From Oidiodendron maius Zn (taxonomy: Eukaryota > Ascomycota > Leotiomycetes > Myxotrichaceae): a stretch of DNA of 64,000 bases. The stretch spans positions 4,154,001-4,218,000 of the forward strand of contig KN832870.1 in the NCBI GenBank assembly GCA_000827325.1, written 5' to 3'. The first letter of the stretch is position 1. Every line of letters begins with the position of its first letter. Of the stretch, positions 23,707 through 35,084 are shown in pieces. The notes under the pieces were generated by a model. The model searched no databases. It was not told the DNA's origin and saw only the letters and a program-made list of their open reading frames with translations. Position numbers and translations under genes: made by a program.

Positions 23707-25355
23707 TCACATAGCTATTTCTGTGGCAGATTTCGTCCGTTGAGGAAGATCGCTACAACTTAGATACGCAAACAACGATTCTAGCCCAGCCGTTTGACTC
23801 TGTGTTGCATCTGATGAGAGGTCTTTTGTGTAGCTAGCAAGAAGCTTCAGCACTCGCTCTTTATCCTCGGCGGAGTAAGCGCCGATATACGCAACTGGTA
23901 ACGTGAGAAGGACCCACGCTGATCCCAACGGCTGGTGGTATGTGGCATCCCTCTCTCCCAAACTACAAATCTCCCGGCATAACCAAGCATTTTCTCTTTC
24001 AGTTGACTCATGCCACATACCTTGCAGCGCGCCCAGTATACAGTTGACCACTATCTGTGTGGAGAGTGTTAGGCCATATTCTCTCACGCCATGACCGTGC
24101 TTAAACTTCTCCAACCTTGCTTCAATATTCCTTTCCGAGCCCGAAAAATCACGGGTCCTGTCGAGAGTTCCTGAGAGGTTTAACAGACGCTCTGTCAAGC
24201 TCTTATGCAGGTCAGAGACATGAGATATCAATTGGTCAATCTCTTGCTGCGAAACTGATTCCCGAGAAAGTGCCCCGCGAGTTTTTTGGAAGAGACGACA
24301 GGATACGGCTAGGTCATTGAAGAAACCTTCCTCATCGATATCATCTGGAGATGAATATCCAGAGACAAGTCTATCCCATTCCGTCGGTGTGTAATATGAT
24401 TCATCAAGATAAAATGCTTGAACTACCTGCAGAGCAGTTAGCCTATATCCGAATAGTGAAGACAGCTTAACTTACGACAGGCCCGCGCAACGCCATAAGA
24501 AGCTTCCTTTCCAGTTCATTCTTTGGCGGCTTGGTCCCTCGGCATTTTAATATCCTAGCTGCACCAACAGCATGCTGCAAGGAGCCTTCTGAGGAAACGC
24601 CCATGAGCGTCTATTTTGAAATTAGCAAGTGCATCCTCCGGCAGTTTGTTGGGCACAAAGCTGGCATATAGGAGAGACCCTTACCTCTACTACCATAATA
24701 ATCATAATCGCACATAGAGTTGCTGGCTCGCACGCCTTTTCCTCTGTCGACAGACATTTTCTGAGGCTCCGTAACGCTCGCGAGTACTTTTGCAAGCAGA
24801 CTTCATCAGCTTTAGAGTGCCTATCTCTACGGAAATGGATATAACCAGCGACTAGTGCGTCTGCTGCACTATCGAGAGATTCGTTAGATCCTAGGCATTG
24901 GGGGACATCATATAAGAAGCCGCCAAAATTCCAGGCTAGGTTGTGACGAGTATCCTGGTCGTTGGCGTCTATGCTGTGGGAGAATGAAGCAATCAGTGTG
25001 GTAAGAATGTTGGTAGGATTTGAGATAATCACAACTCTATCCTGGTCATGACACTCATTCTGAGAGAGATTGGTGGATTGTGGGGAGGTTGAAGGAGACG
25101 ATGCTGTGGCGGAGGTCTTCTTCCTACCACGGCCGACCACATAATTTTGAGACTCGTCCTGGAATTTGAGTCTTCGCTCTCCATAGCCAGCACAGGGGAT
25201 CTGCAGGCGCTTGCATCGAGAGCAAGGAGGCTCTAAGATGACCTCGCACTACTTCTCATTAGAGAGCATGTCTGTGGGTCTTGGTCATTGGGGACAACCT
25301 TCTTCTTTTGCTGCCGGCAGCCAACGCATCCTCGACTTCTCGGAACACCAACCAT
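23707..25355 (-). CDS. Zn2Cys6 transcription factor, possible cluster regulator
   Basis: Four exons, in coding order 25299-25355, 24685-25248, 24476-24610 and 23707-24426, give 491 residues. The N-terminus is MVGVPRSRGCVGCRQQKKK, then CEVILEPPCSRCKRLQIPC, forming the binuclear zinc cluster C-x2-C-x6-C...C-x2-C-x6-C split by the first intron. It is followed by AGYGERRLKFQDES, a linker typical of regulators with the fungal-specific domain often named Fungal_trans_2. The rest is helical. The first intron starts with GTTGTC, a weak donor, but the zinc cluster only becomes complete with it. The gene lies between the P450 and the RTA1 gene on the same strand, so it may control them; that is inference from position. 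Confidence 0.85.
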
Positions 25356-25686
25356 ATTTGATTATGCATGCATCCAATTGGAAATTACTGATGCAGTATT
25401 GAAGGGAAGGTGTTCTATATATTAAAGGAATATTTTGTGGTTCGGTTGATATGCGTCATTAAAAGGGGCGGAGAGATTTGTGGCTGTGCGGGCTGTGCAG
25501 GCTACCAAGTCGTTTGGTCAAACAACTCTTTTCTTGGCCGCGTAGGGCTGAATTCATTTCAACCTCCGTAAGATTATTCTGGACACCGCCTCTAGTCTCT
25601 AGGCAAGCTTTATGTTCTGCTAGAAGGTCCTACTTGGTTTCGACTCGTGAAATTGTGTCCGTTGACGTCCTGAGTGACCATCATTT

Positions 25687-26718
25687 CTACACCCTCCCAT
25701 CCTCAACCCTCTTCATCTTCCCCGCACTGAAGTTCTTCTCAGCAACCGGATTCTCTCGCTCCCAAAAATGATCCACTACAGCTCCCTTACCCGTCATCAT
25801 GCCTGTCCAATTAAAAGGATCGAGAAGCGTTACCAAAAGGGGTCTACTGTCCGCAGCAGAGTACCCAGGGCCGATGCGCTCAGTTACCCCATCAGCCGGA
25901 TCAAGATAGTGAGTCTTGTTTGAAGGCAGATATCGCCCAGGGTGAAAGAGTGCAAGCAGCAAAACAAAAACTGTTATATTCGCCACCTCAAATACCCAGA
26001 AAAACCATTCGTATTCTTGGACTGGACCACAATATCCCTTAAATCCTGGTGCCGACGGATCGCAGTCAGTGGCCTCAAACCCCTCTATTGTTCGCACAAT
26101 GCAGCGAATAGTCATCATGAAGCTGGTCACATAGAGCATGCGACACATGATGCGAACGTTTTTTGGAAAGTGACCGGCCCTCCTACAACGGTACTCCACC
26201 AATGCGACCATCCCAAAGAAGCCAGCCTCGAGGACTTCTTGCAATATGAGCGATGCTTTAATGCGGATGATGGCAGCTGAGCGGTCCTCTGGTGTTGAAT
26301 TGGCGCTGACACTGCTCGCGGCTCCACTTGCGGCAAGACTTTCGACCGCAGCGCTCAGCAGCAGAAATGTTGTCAAGACCCTTCCTGGGTGCATTGGAGT
26401 ATGGTATGGAAGGTATGCCAAAAGCCTTCCGAGAATGAAGTATTCGGATGCCGCGTACAGTGGAGGTCCAACGAAAATTAGAACGTATTGTGCAATGAAC
26501 ATACCGACGTTTGAGGGGTCGAAGGCCGAAATTGCTCGTGTGATGAATCCGGCCAGCCAAACTGCAGAAGCCCAGAACATCATCAAGCCGAAATGTATCC
26601 ATTTGTAACGATGTGACTGATAAGTGAGGGACACGGCGAGGAGAAAGATGATTCCCGCAAAGGCGATTGGGAGAGGCTTGGACGGGTCGTAAGGGTAGAC
26701 GGACGGCGACTTGGCCAT
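25687..26718 (-). CDS. RTA1-like seven-helix membrane protein
   Basis: A single exon of 343 residues. The family (RTA1/RTM1, described as lipid-translocating exporters or stress-resistance proteins) has seven membrane helices. Here hydrophobic segments occur at about 20-35 (PIAFAGIIFLLAVSL), 45-60, 80-100, 115-135, 160-180, 200-215 and 235-255. The family signature QYVLIFVGPPLYAASEYF is present near residue 82, as is PAPGFKGYC-like sequence (APGFKGYCG) in the loop before the last helix. The start is the first true ATG; the open frame extends upstream only without an ATG. In fungi such proteins often confer resistance to toxic lipophilic compounds (RTA1, 7-aminocholesterol). Next to a P450 and a regulator, a role in export or tolerance is possible. 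Confidence 0.88.
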   Translation of the reverse strand: MAKSPSVYPYDPSKPLPIAFAGIIFLLAVSLTYQSHRYKWIHFGLMMFWASAVWLAGFITRAISAFDPSNVGMFIAQYVLIFVGPPLYAASEYFILGRLLAYLPYHTPMHPGRVLTTFLLLSAAVESLAASGAASSVSANSTPEDRSAAIIRIKASLILQEVLEAGFFGMVALVEYRCRRAGHFPKNVRIMCRMLYVTSFMMTIRCIVRTIEGFEATDCDPSAPGFKGYCGPVQEYEWFFWVFEVANITVFVLLLALFHPGRYLPSNKTHYLDPADGVTERIGPGYSAADSRPLLVTLLDPFNWTGMMTGKGAVVDHFWERENPVAEKNFSAGKMKRVEDGRV

Positions 26719-27374
26719 TATGTGAATGAAGATAGTGCGAGGTGCCGACAATTGGTTACTTGAGACGGTAAGTATTCTCTTGAATGCGACGAAGTAGAAA
26801 ATATAGAATATATGTCTATTGTCGAAAGGCTATGCCTACTTATACTGCCGTCGGACCATAATGCGCTACTGAGGCTGTTGTGCCAGTTCCTGCCAGACCG
26901 TCTAAAAAAATCAGCGTCCAATCTTCCAGCGCTGTATATCCCCCAACTTGGAAAGACGAATGGGCTGTGAATACCGGGGTGGCCTTCTGCAGACATACAC
27001 TGGCTCCTGGTTCTTGGTAGAGCGCAGCATAATTCCCGAAGTGGTTAAGTGTAGAATAGGCCACCAGGGCTTCAGCCACATTTTACCTCAGCACCTACAT
27101 GGGGTCGGTGGGGTCGGTGGGGTGCTAACCTGCGGCTCACGCGAAGCCTTCTAGTTAATAGGGACAGCTGCGCTCGAAGATTCTTCTTTGCTCGGAGGCC
27201 ATGATAGTTCGAACTGGAGTCTTACAGTAGTAAATAATATTACCACATTGTAATCGATAGACCATAGTAGTATTTATAGTTGCCAGCCAGGCCCTTGGAT
27301 TACCACAGAATACCTAGGATTCTTAAATGACTCCATCTAACCCTAGTTGGCCTCCTTGACTGTCCTTCAACACC
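26719..27374. other. spacer with one unassigned open frame
   Basis: On the minus strand, 26840-27079 is open for 79 codons and reads like real protein (ALEDWTLIFLDGLAGTG, then TTASVAHYGPTAV at its end), but it lacks an ATG and I do not recognise it. It could be the last exon of a lost gene. The rest is promoter DNA of the RTA1 gene and the 3' region of the HET gene. Confidence 0.35.
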
Positions 27375-29452
27375 TTAAATAAGGTCAAAGTCTTCTAAAT
27401 CAACATTAACATTCCGTAGTGTCTCTGGCGTGACTTCTAACACATGTGGGTATCTTTGATACTCTTTGTATTGAATTCCCATTTCCATCAGAATCGCAGA
27501 CGGATCAGTCTTTAACTCGTTTGTCCGAATATCCAATAACGCAACATGAAAATTATCAATGGATGGGGTGCTAAGAGAGTGACCGAACTTATTTATCGGC
27601 CGGTAAAAGTTGGGGAAAGGCCCGTGGATCATCTCACCCATCATCAGGCCCGGCACGTAACAAATGCCCACAACCTGATACATTCTGCCCAGCGCGGCGG
27701 AGGTTGTGGCATATTTCCGTAGCAGGATTGGAAGCCTGCAACCAAGTAACACACAAATAAAGTCGTTCGGGCAGGTGCCAAGTGGTGCCAGCCCAATGAG
27801 TCCGTCAACAGTCAAAAAAATACAGCGCCCAATAATGTTTGTAGCGAATGCCCGGAAAAAGCCTTCAGATGGATGCATTGATGCTTCCCTTAACTCCTCA
27901 TAGTTTCCATCAGTCGTCCATATGGTGCGTAGATCTCGTACGGTTCGATCAAACTCAGGCCAATATGTATCAGGCGGGTCAAAATCATGGGCAAACCCCA
28001 ACCCGACAAAGACACGAGCGTAAGCCTCAATAACTGTCCCCCCATTCTTATAAGGTGCATCGAAGTCCTCCAATGGTTTGAATTGCCTTAGTAGATCGAC
28101 CATGTCATCATGAGAGACCTCTGATTCGTAGTCATCAGTGCGTGCGCAGCGAACTTCGCCTATCCTCGACGCCCGGACACCAGCAACACGCAGCACTCCT
28201 TGCCCAAGAAACTTGGCCTGTGTAGATATCCATCCGCAGGCACTCCACGTCCCCCATGGCATGTTTAGCTGTTTTAAAGGACTTGACCAATCTGGAACCC
28301 AACTTGGTATATCCAGGACTTTAGAGGAAAGTTCACAGGTATGTAAAATTTTCAACGAATGACGCTGGGTGATGATCTTGTGGACGACCTCCATGTAGAC
28401 GTCTGAGACTGATTTGGAATAATCCGCCTGGATGCCTAAACGTCTGTCAGGCTCGCATAGCAAGCTGAATACTGCGTAGATCATGTCCCGCGGATCGGTG
28501 CTTTTGGAGCCGCGAATGTCTGTTCGAAGGTCACGATAACCCAGAAACCCCGGTCTTATCCTGCAAAGCTGCTCAACCAGTCGTAGAGATCGAATGTAGG
28601 CGGGCCTCCGTTCTCCAATACGCCAAATATCGCTAGGCTGGCGAAAGATGGAATATGCCCCTTTTCTGAACGAATCCCACTCAACCTCTGTACTCCCGCA
28701 TTTCACTAGAGCTCTTGTGGAAAGGCCAATTTCTTGACGGATCCAGATTCGCTCGAACCATGGCCGCTCAAAGAGGGAACATATACAGTATAGTTCCTGC
28801 TCGTTAAATGGTGCCGTCGCTGCGAGATCCGCCCATGCTAGTTCCGAAGCGCCACGTGCTGGCTTTATGCTTGTTATTCCCCAATTAATTTCGACTTGGC
28901 GGCCAACATGATCTATGATCTGAAGAGCATGACCACTGTCGTTTTCCTCTGGGCCCAGCCATGCCAAAACGCGATTTGCAAGTCGATAAATGCTGCCCAT
29001 GAGAGGGATTTGGGAGTTTTTTTCCTTAATATCCTCTTGATTGATACAAAGAGAATCAACCCAGAGCTGTCGATCCTCTGTTGTATATCTGAGGTGCCGA
29101 AGTGCGATATCAAGATTGTTTGTAATGGAAATAGAACTTCCGTCAGACATTATTGCATTCTTGGGGTTCTTTAGTGAGCCCCAGACATATGAAAGGGCCT
29201 CATATTGGAATAATCCAGAACGCAGCTGAGAACAGTCGGACTAGACTGAATTAGAGGGCCGGTAACTTGGACAGCAGGAAAATCACGTACTCCCAGCTGG
29301 ATCTCGCCTAAAGAGATGCGGATTGGTTCTAAAAATGAGCCTGGATAAAGCGTGACAACCCTGATACTCTGGTCAGGTGGATTTAGAGGCTCGTAGAAGA
29401 AGCGTTTTGTACTGTTAGCGGGGAGCGACATCTGAGGCAAGGCTACTTCCAT
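27375..29452 (-). CDS. HET-domain protein (heterokaryon incompatibility type)
   Basis: Two exons (29291-29452, then 27375-29225) give 670 residues. The HET domain starts near residue 20: IRVVTLYPG, then YEALSYVWGSLKNP, then LWVDSLCINQED, ANRVLAWLG, and RPWFERIWIRQEI. These are the standard blocks of HET proteins, which trigger cell death when genetically different hyphae fuse. The domain's first block is separated from YEALSYVWG by the 65-base intron, which I placed so the frame stays open. After the domain comes PRDMIYAVFSLL, the usual HET follow-on, then an unassigned C-terminal part with DIPSWVPDWS, also common in the family. Its TIR-like fold and signalling role are family knowledge. The partner or trigger is unknown. 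No breaks seen. Confidence 0.9.
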
Positions 29453-30299
29453 CAAAATATCGTTCGCAAGTTTTATGTAGATCGTGAGAATCCAAGAGAA
29501 CAACAGGTCAATGATTTATTCCTGAATATTATCGTTGCCTGTAAGTCGTGAGTAACGTCCGTTAATCTGTAGATGTCCAAAGTCAATCAGTCGCCAAGTG
29601 GTTGGGGAACCTACTGGAGCGAAAGCTAGGTTGCAATGAAGCCAGGCTACCTGTAACAAACCGGGGTAATCACTGATATCATATACTACCCCCCTCAAAA
29701 AAGAAAGCAGCAAAAGAAAAAACGAGACAAACCTGTTAGCTACATAGCCACAGTCCACAATCTTGCAAAGAAATTACTAAACAAAAACGGATTAATTCCG
29801 ACAAACAAATCGCCGAAAGCACCGCGGTCACTTCTCTTCGAATAGCCTTCTTATTTTTGCGCAGAGCTGGTGCTGCGCTCTGGGAGCCTAAGCATATTGC
29901 TCTAAGTTGACCTCACCCACTTGCTCGTTTGGAATTGTCTAGGCGTCCCGGCTCTCCAGGTAACTGCGCTTCAGCCTCATAGGCCCGTCCCGCTCCGTGG
30001 CAGGACGACGTACCTGGGAATTCAGGAACGGTTCGGCGGGAGAGGTGGCAAGGTGGCTCGTCTGTGTATAGAATAATTCTCCAAGGCCCATCCGACATCC
30101 GTAAACTTTAGAACATAGCCGGCATTGAATGGATTATTTCGGATCTCATTAAATCAACCAGTCGCCTTGGCTCTATTCGTAGGAGACATTCTGGAGAATA
30201 ATGACAAGTCAAGGATTTTATTATTGACAAAAATACCCTATCCTCGTAAACCACTGTACGTGGCTGAAAGTTGCTATATATACGCTATCTCTCTGTTGT
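29453..30299. other. spacer between HET gene and permease gene
   Basis: Contains the HET promoter and the permease 3' region. A minus-strand open frame at 29516-29758 ends with TTWRLIDFGHLQINGRYSRL, which loosely resembles the DFG segment of fungal kinase-like proteins; it may be a fragment of a lost gene. Otherwise nothing recognised. Confidence 0.4.
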
Positions 30300-32086
30300 T
30301 TATCGACCGATGTACTTAATCTCTAGCGTTCTCAAAATGGGATATGCTATCAGCACAGACACGAGCGTAAGCTCGTCGCCCACGTCTCCGCCGTACAGGC
30401 CGATCTTCTTTGCCGCAGGAGCAATGTACTAAATTCACGTTAGTTCTCAGATATATCAACCGAGGCAGAGACACCAACCCATGTTTGGGCCATCCCAAGG
30501 AATGAGAACCCAATTCCAATTAGGAGAGACGCCGTTCCAGCGAGACCCCAAGGCATTCGCTTCTGGTCCTGCCAGGCAGTTACGTCGTAGCCACCCAGGC
30601 GAGGGCGGAACCAGAAATGCTCGATGAACAGTATCTCAGCAAAGGCGAGTGTCCAGTATCCCAGCATAGAGAGTAAATTATTGATGATTGTTTCGAGGAC
30701 ATTGCGACCGCCGTATGCCAGGGCAAAGGTTGCAGCAGATAGGAATGCACACCAGACAAAACGAGGGACGGCAATGAAATGTTTCCCAAGGAGTTGGATC
30801 GAAAGGGCGCTTGAGTATATGTTGGCAATAACGTTGCCCACTACACTGTAATCAGATCTCGCGCCAGCTGGTAACATTGGAGAAGTACTTACGAAAAGAC
30901 AGGACAAAAATAATGCAAGCGAACTTTCCCCAGCCCACTGGAGGAGACATTGTTGAGAGGATAAGAGCACCAACGCCTTCGCTGTTGTAAAGATTAGCGA
31001 GGTCTTCGTTTGCAGAGATGATGCCCCCAAAGTAGTTGCCCAGGATCCCGACAAAGATGGTCGGGATCACCAGTCCGAAATATGTCAATCCGAACACAAG
31101 CCATTTGCTCGTCTTGACGGGGTAATGGACATAGTAATCGCCAGCAATGGGACACCACGAGCAGCATACTCCAAAGATAACAGCGAAATAGGAGAGGCAT
31201 CCGCCACTGTAGTCGATCCCAGTATCGAGGTTCAAGCCAGGAGTTGGAGTGAAATACTTGGCCGATTGTCCCCATAAGACACAGATTAAGATGAAGGCAA
31301 AGAACCAGGCATATCGCTCATAGTGGTGAATAATGGCATATCCAAAAAAGGATATAACAAAAGCAACGACCACCACGATTACAATCCCAACAACAAGGGG
31401 AAGGCTACCACCTGACACGGCTCGCAATAGTTGGCCTCCAACAATGCTGGCAATAGTGGCGTAGCCAATGTTGACGATGATATTAAGAACACTACACAAC
31501 TTAGCTCCCCAGATGCCCAGAGAGTAGCGAGCTACTGCTATCTGGCGCAAGCCGGTTGGCGGGCACAGCGTGGCCGTAAAGGCGGGAACCGTAGAGCCAA
31601 TGATGGTTGCGAAGACGGTGAGGATGATGGAGACGTTGACTGAGAGTCCAAAGATAGGTCCAAGCATGCCGATCGGTATCAGAGTAGGACTGAAGAGCAA
31701 GGAAAACCAAAACAGTAGCATCTAGATGACGGTCAGACAAACATCTTCCAAAAAAGGAAAAACAAAGGGACCGTAGTACTGCCGCATGGCGACAGTACCG
31801 TACAGCCCGATAAGAATAGAGGGGCATTAACATTAATTTTCTGAGGAGGTTGGCGTTTGTCCTCGGGCACGCGTTCCACCCCCATGGCTTCAAACTTGGT
31901 GACTTTATCGATGCGCTTCTCTACGCCAGCCAAGAACCGCAAGATGCCATTGCTCTCGCGAATGGCTCCGACCTGCGCGTCCCCAATATCGACAGCGGAG
32001 GGTGAGTCCCTCTCGACCGAGCTGTCATCATCCGGCTGGGTACGAGGTAGAGCGTCTTGCTTCTCGAGATCTACTGTGGTGGCCAT
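30300..32086 (-). CDS. purine-cytosine permease (NCS1 family, Fcy2-like)
   Basis: Four exons, in coding order 31799-32086, 30893-31721, 30479-30840 and 30300-30428, give 535 residues. The family imports purine bases and cytosine with protons across the plasma membrane. The hydrophilic N-terminus ends with ERVPEDKRQPPQKINVNAP. About twelve hydrophobic segments follow, including LIPIGMLGPIFGLSVNVS and GSTVPAFTATLCPPTGLRQIAV, where the conserved TGLRQ loop fits Fcy2-type carriers. Later blocks are SCWCPIAGDYYVHYP-like (CCSWCPIAGDYYVHYP) and NVIANIYSSALSIQLLGK. The last exon gives YGGDVGDEL and ends ILRTLEIKYIGR, the usual C-terminus. The first intron's donor is the least certain. A guanine deaminase gene lies 3 kb away, so guanine uptake feeding deamination is a reasonable inference. 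Confidence 0.88.
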
Positions 32087-33237
32087 TTCCGGCGGGAAGA
32101 TTCTCCAGACGAAATGTACGCACGCAAATGGCAAAATGCACGTGGCACGGTATGTACAGCAGGGCAAGATAGAATATGGAGCAACAATGTGAGAGGAAGA
32201 AGAAACCAAACCAATAGATCAGCACTTTGAAGAATACATAGAAGGTGCCAACAATCGACCGCGATAACGCTAGCTGGATTTGCGATCATCCAGCAGCATC
32301 CCGGCAGGAGTCTCAGTGATGATGCTGCAGCCGTTTAAAATTGAGGTTGCGTCGCACGGGATGCCTCGGGGATTTTTCGCAGTATCTGCCGTGCCATATT
32401 TCTTTTTCCACGGGGGTAATAATGTTCTGGGCACGGTGTTGGTGGACGTCCAACATCATTGGTGATACTTTCTTTTCTTTTTTTGTGTCTTTCAACTACT
32501 GTAGTGGGTTCCCTCCCAGCCTCCCGCCCTATAACAAGCGAGCCTGAGCAGCTCCCCAACGGCGATATGGCTCTCTGGTAGCCACGGTGGTTATAACTGG
32601 ACTACGTAACACGAGAAGCCACCGGAGCTTCGCTTCACCATCTAGAATATTAGAAGCCGTAGATGCTGGGGATAGGAGAGTGTTTGGCTCTCACCAGACG
32701 GAACATCCCGCGGGAGGTCAGTCGCACAGGGTTGCCGGGACGGAAAGGGGCATGCCCACTGGAGGCCGTTTGTATTATGCAGATTGCAGAAGATATACTG
32801 TCATGCCGGTCGGTATAGCGCCGTGAGACACGGCTGGCTTTGACAGTGCCTTGGCCCTGGAACGCGGAGAAGAGAACAGAAGCAGCGTAGAATGAGGTAG
32901 ATCCAGACCACAAGCCAGGGAGCCAACATCATGATTTGCTCGACCAGGTGCGGCCTGTTATCTCTCCAGTGACAAGTGGTTGCGCATGCGTCGTGCAGGG
33001 CCGGAGACGGTGGGTATTTGCCGCCAGGCCTCCCGTCCCCAGCAAGTCCCTGCGTCGACCACACACCCGCCGGGGACTTAAGCTTGGTTTGATTACCGGG
33101 CTGCAGTGCTTGGGATCGGGTCTTGAGATTATATCTAAGGGTATCTCTGGCCTGTCTTGCAGGCTGTCTGGATCTGGTGTCTCGCAGCCGGACCAGTCCC
33201 CCAACGCTGCTAGAGCAGGTTGATATGTAAGAACACG
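32087..33237. other. divergent promoter region
   Basis: Lies between the permease (minus) and the rhodopsin-like gene (plus), so it probably holds both promoters. Several GATA-type hexamers are visible by eye (for example CGATAA near 32263), which would suit nitrogen control by an AreA-type factor, but such short motifs are common by chance. No coding content recognised. Confidence 0.4.
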
Positions 33238-34745
33238 ATGACAGACAGCCGGCTTGTGGAGTCCTGGACGTGGTATGGCTTTGCCAGTTTGACTTTTGTT
33301 TGGCGTTGGTGAGGACGATATAGAAAAGACACTGTTAGCGATTCTATGCTGACGCCTAGAACAGTATTTCGAGGGTGATCCGGTTGGGAGGATGGCGTTA
33401 TTTTCAGCTGGAAGACTTACTGATGTTGATAACTTTCGTAAGAATATTCCTCTTCCTTCTCTGCTTCGAGGAGTTGCTCAACGATACCCAGGGCTTCTAT
33501 ACCAATGTCATTGTCTGGGTTAATATACAGGAAGCGCATCCTTTTACCAACATCCTACCGTCAACTGGCACGGCTGGCATGACCACCGCGGAAATCGATG
33601 ACCGCATCTATGGCAGCAAGGTCACTTTCACCATCGAAGAGTCCATGCTCATGACCCAGTGGGGATGCAAAGTTTGCATGTGCCTTTTGTATTACAAGTT
33701 GACGTAAGTTGTCCGCCCCCCCTAAGTCTTCTCGTAACTGAGGATCTACACGCACAGGGCTGGGTTGAAGCAACAGCGTCTAGTCCAGTTTCTGGGGGCA
33801 TACATTATACTTGGATGGCTTATCACTGAGATTTTCTTTTTCGGTATCTGGTGCCGCCCGTTTCTGAATTACTTCCGGGTTTTTGATGCCAATGATTGTA
33901 TGCCTCTCGTGCTTTGAACTCCTCTATTTGCATTAACTAACCATTCGGGCCAAAGTACAATGTGAAACGTCCGGAAAGCACTTGATCATGTCTTATGTCT
34001 TCAATCTTTCGTCCGACCTCCTCATGCTCTGCGTCCCTATTCCCCTGTTGTTGAAATCTCAGCTTGCATGGAAGCAGTAAGTTCTCTATCTTTGGCAGAA
34101 TAGGTCCAGGATAGATAGATATATGACTGATCTCCTGCAGGAAAGTAACTATCACTGGCATTTTCAGCCTGGGCATCTTTGTCGTAAGTGGTCCCATCTA
34201 CAGCTTCATATGATAATGCCCACCATAATTTTCATCATCCCTTCTTTCTGCTGACTTGGACGCAGATCATCTCGGCAACCCTTAATAGATACTACTGCTT
34301 CGCGCACCCGGACAGCATCCTGTGGATCTTCTGGTACGTGCGCGAAGCCAGCACTGCCGTGATCGTGACGAATGTCCCGCACTGCTACGCACTCCTTCGA
34401 AAGCTTTTCAACCTCGAGGCCTTCGGAAGTCTGTTCAGTGGGGTATCACGGTCGAAAAGATCACAAAATTCGAAATACGCGCCAGCCAGTATCGAGCTGA
34501 ATCAACTACATCAGGGCAAGCACGGAATCCGAATTGAGGATGGGTCGGAGAGCATCGAGCACTTCGCATCCAAGGATCCACTGCCGCTTAAGATCTGGCA
34601 GCGCAGCGAATACAGCATTAACGATAACGACGCCAGTGAGGTGCAATGGAGTGAGGCGGAGGAGCGATCCATCAGGCGCGGTAGAATTGGGACAAAGACA
34701 ACAGTTGGTGCCACAATGTCTAAAGAAAACACCTCAATGGTTTAG
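33238..34745 (+). CDS. rhodopsin-like seven-helix integral membrane protein
   Basis: Seven exons give 379 residues: 33238-33308, 33365-33437, 33492-33703, 33758-33897, 33956-34076, 34141-34183, 34266-34745. The family is the large fungal 'rhodopsin-like' group of PTH11-related integral membrane proteins (also called SAT4/SC1-like). Typical pieces are WRYFQLEDLLMLITF, YYKLTAGLKQQRLVQF, ITEIFFFGIWCRPFLNYF, then LQCETSGKHLIMSYVFNLSSD, LLMLCVPIPLLLK, and IFWYVREASTAVIVTNVPHC, all standard for it. The cytoplasmic tail is long, charged and Ser-rich. The function of the family is mostly unknown; some members act as surface sensors. Exon joins were all chosen to keep the family motifs in frame, and all phases agree. 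It sits between the permease and the guanine deaminase, which may be only coincidence. Confidence 0.85.
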
Positions 34746-35084
34746 AACATGTATAGCAAGAAGTTAGATTTTATTGGGCAATGGTTTTATGTTAATGGAA
34801 GTATTAATGAGGGGATTGTAATTTTGGCTTGTAGGAATCCGGTGTTGGGCATCATATGTGTAGATGGAAAAGTTAAAAAAGCCCTGCTCTTTATCACGAA
34901 ATGTTATACTATACATTTTTATGTACGTCCTATTAGCAAAATATCTATCGTCGTGTCGTGGCCAATTCGTTGAAGATCACGTTAAGACATGGTAATGCCC
35001 GGGTTGTAGCGCGGCACAGGTCCACACTAAGAACAATGTTTTAACGACATCCTTCATCTCCATCCACTAGAAACGCCAAGGCCT
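34746..35084. other. short AT-rich spacer
   Basis: 3' region of the rhodopsin-like gene and promoter of the guanine deaminase gene. Nothing else is visible. Confidence 0.5.
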
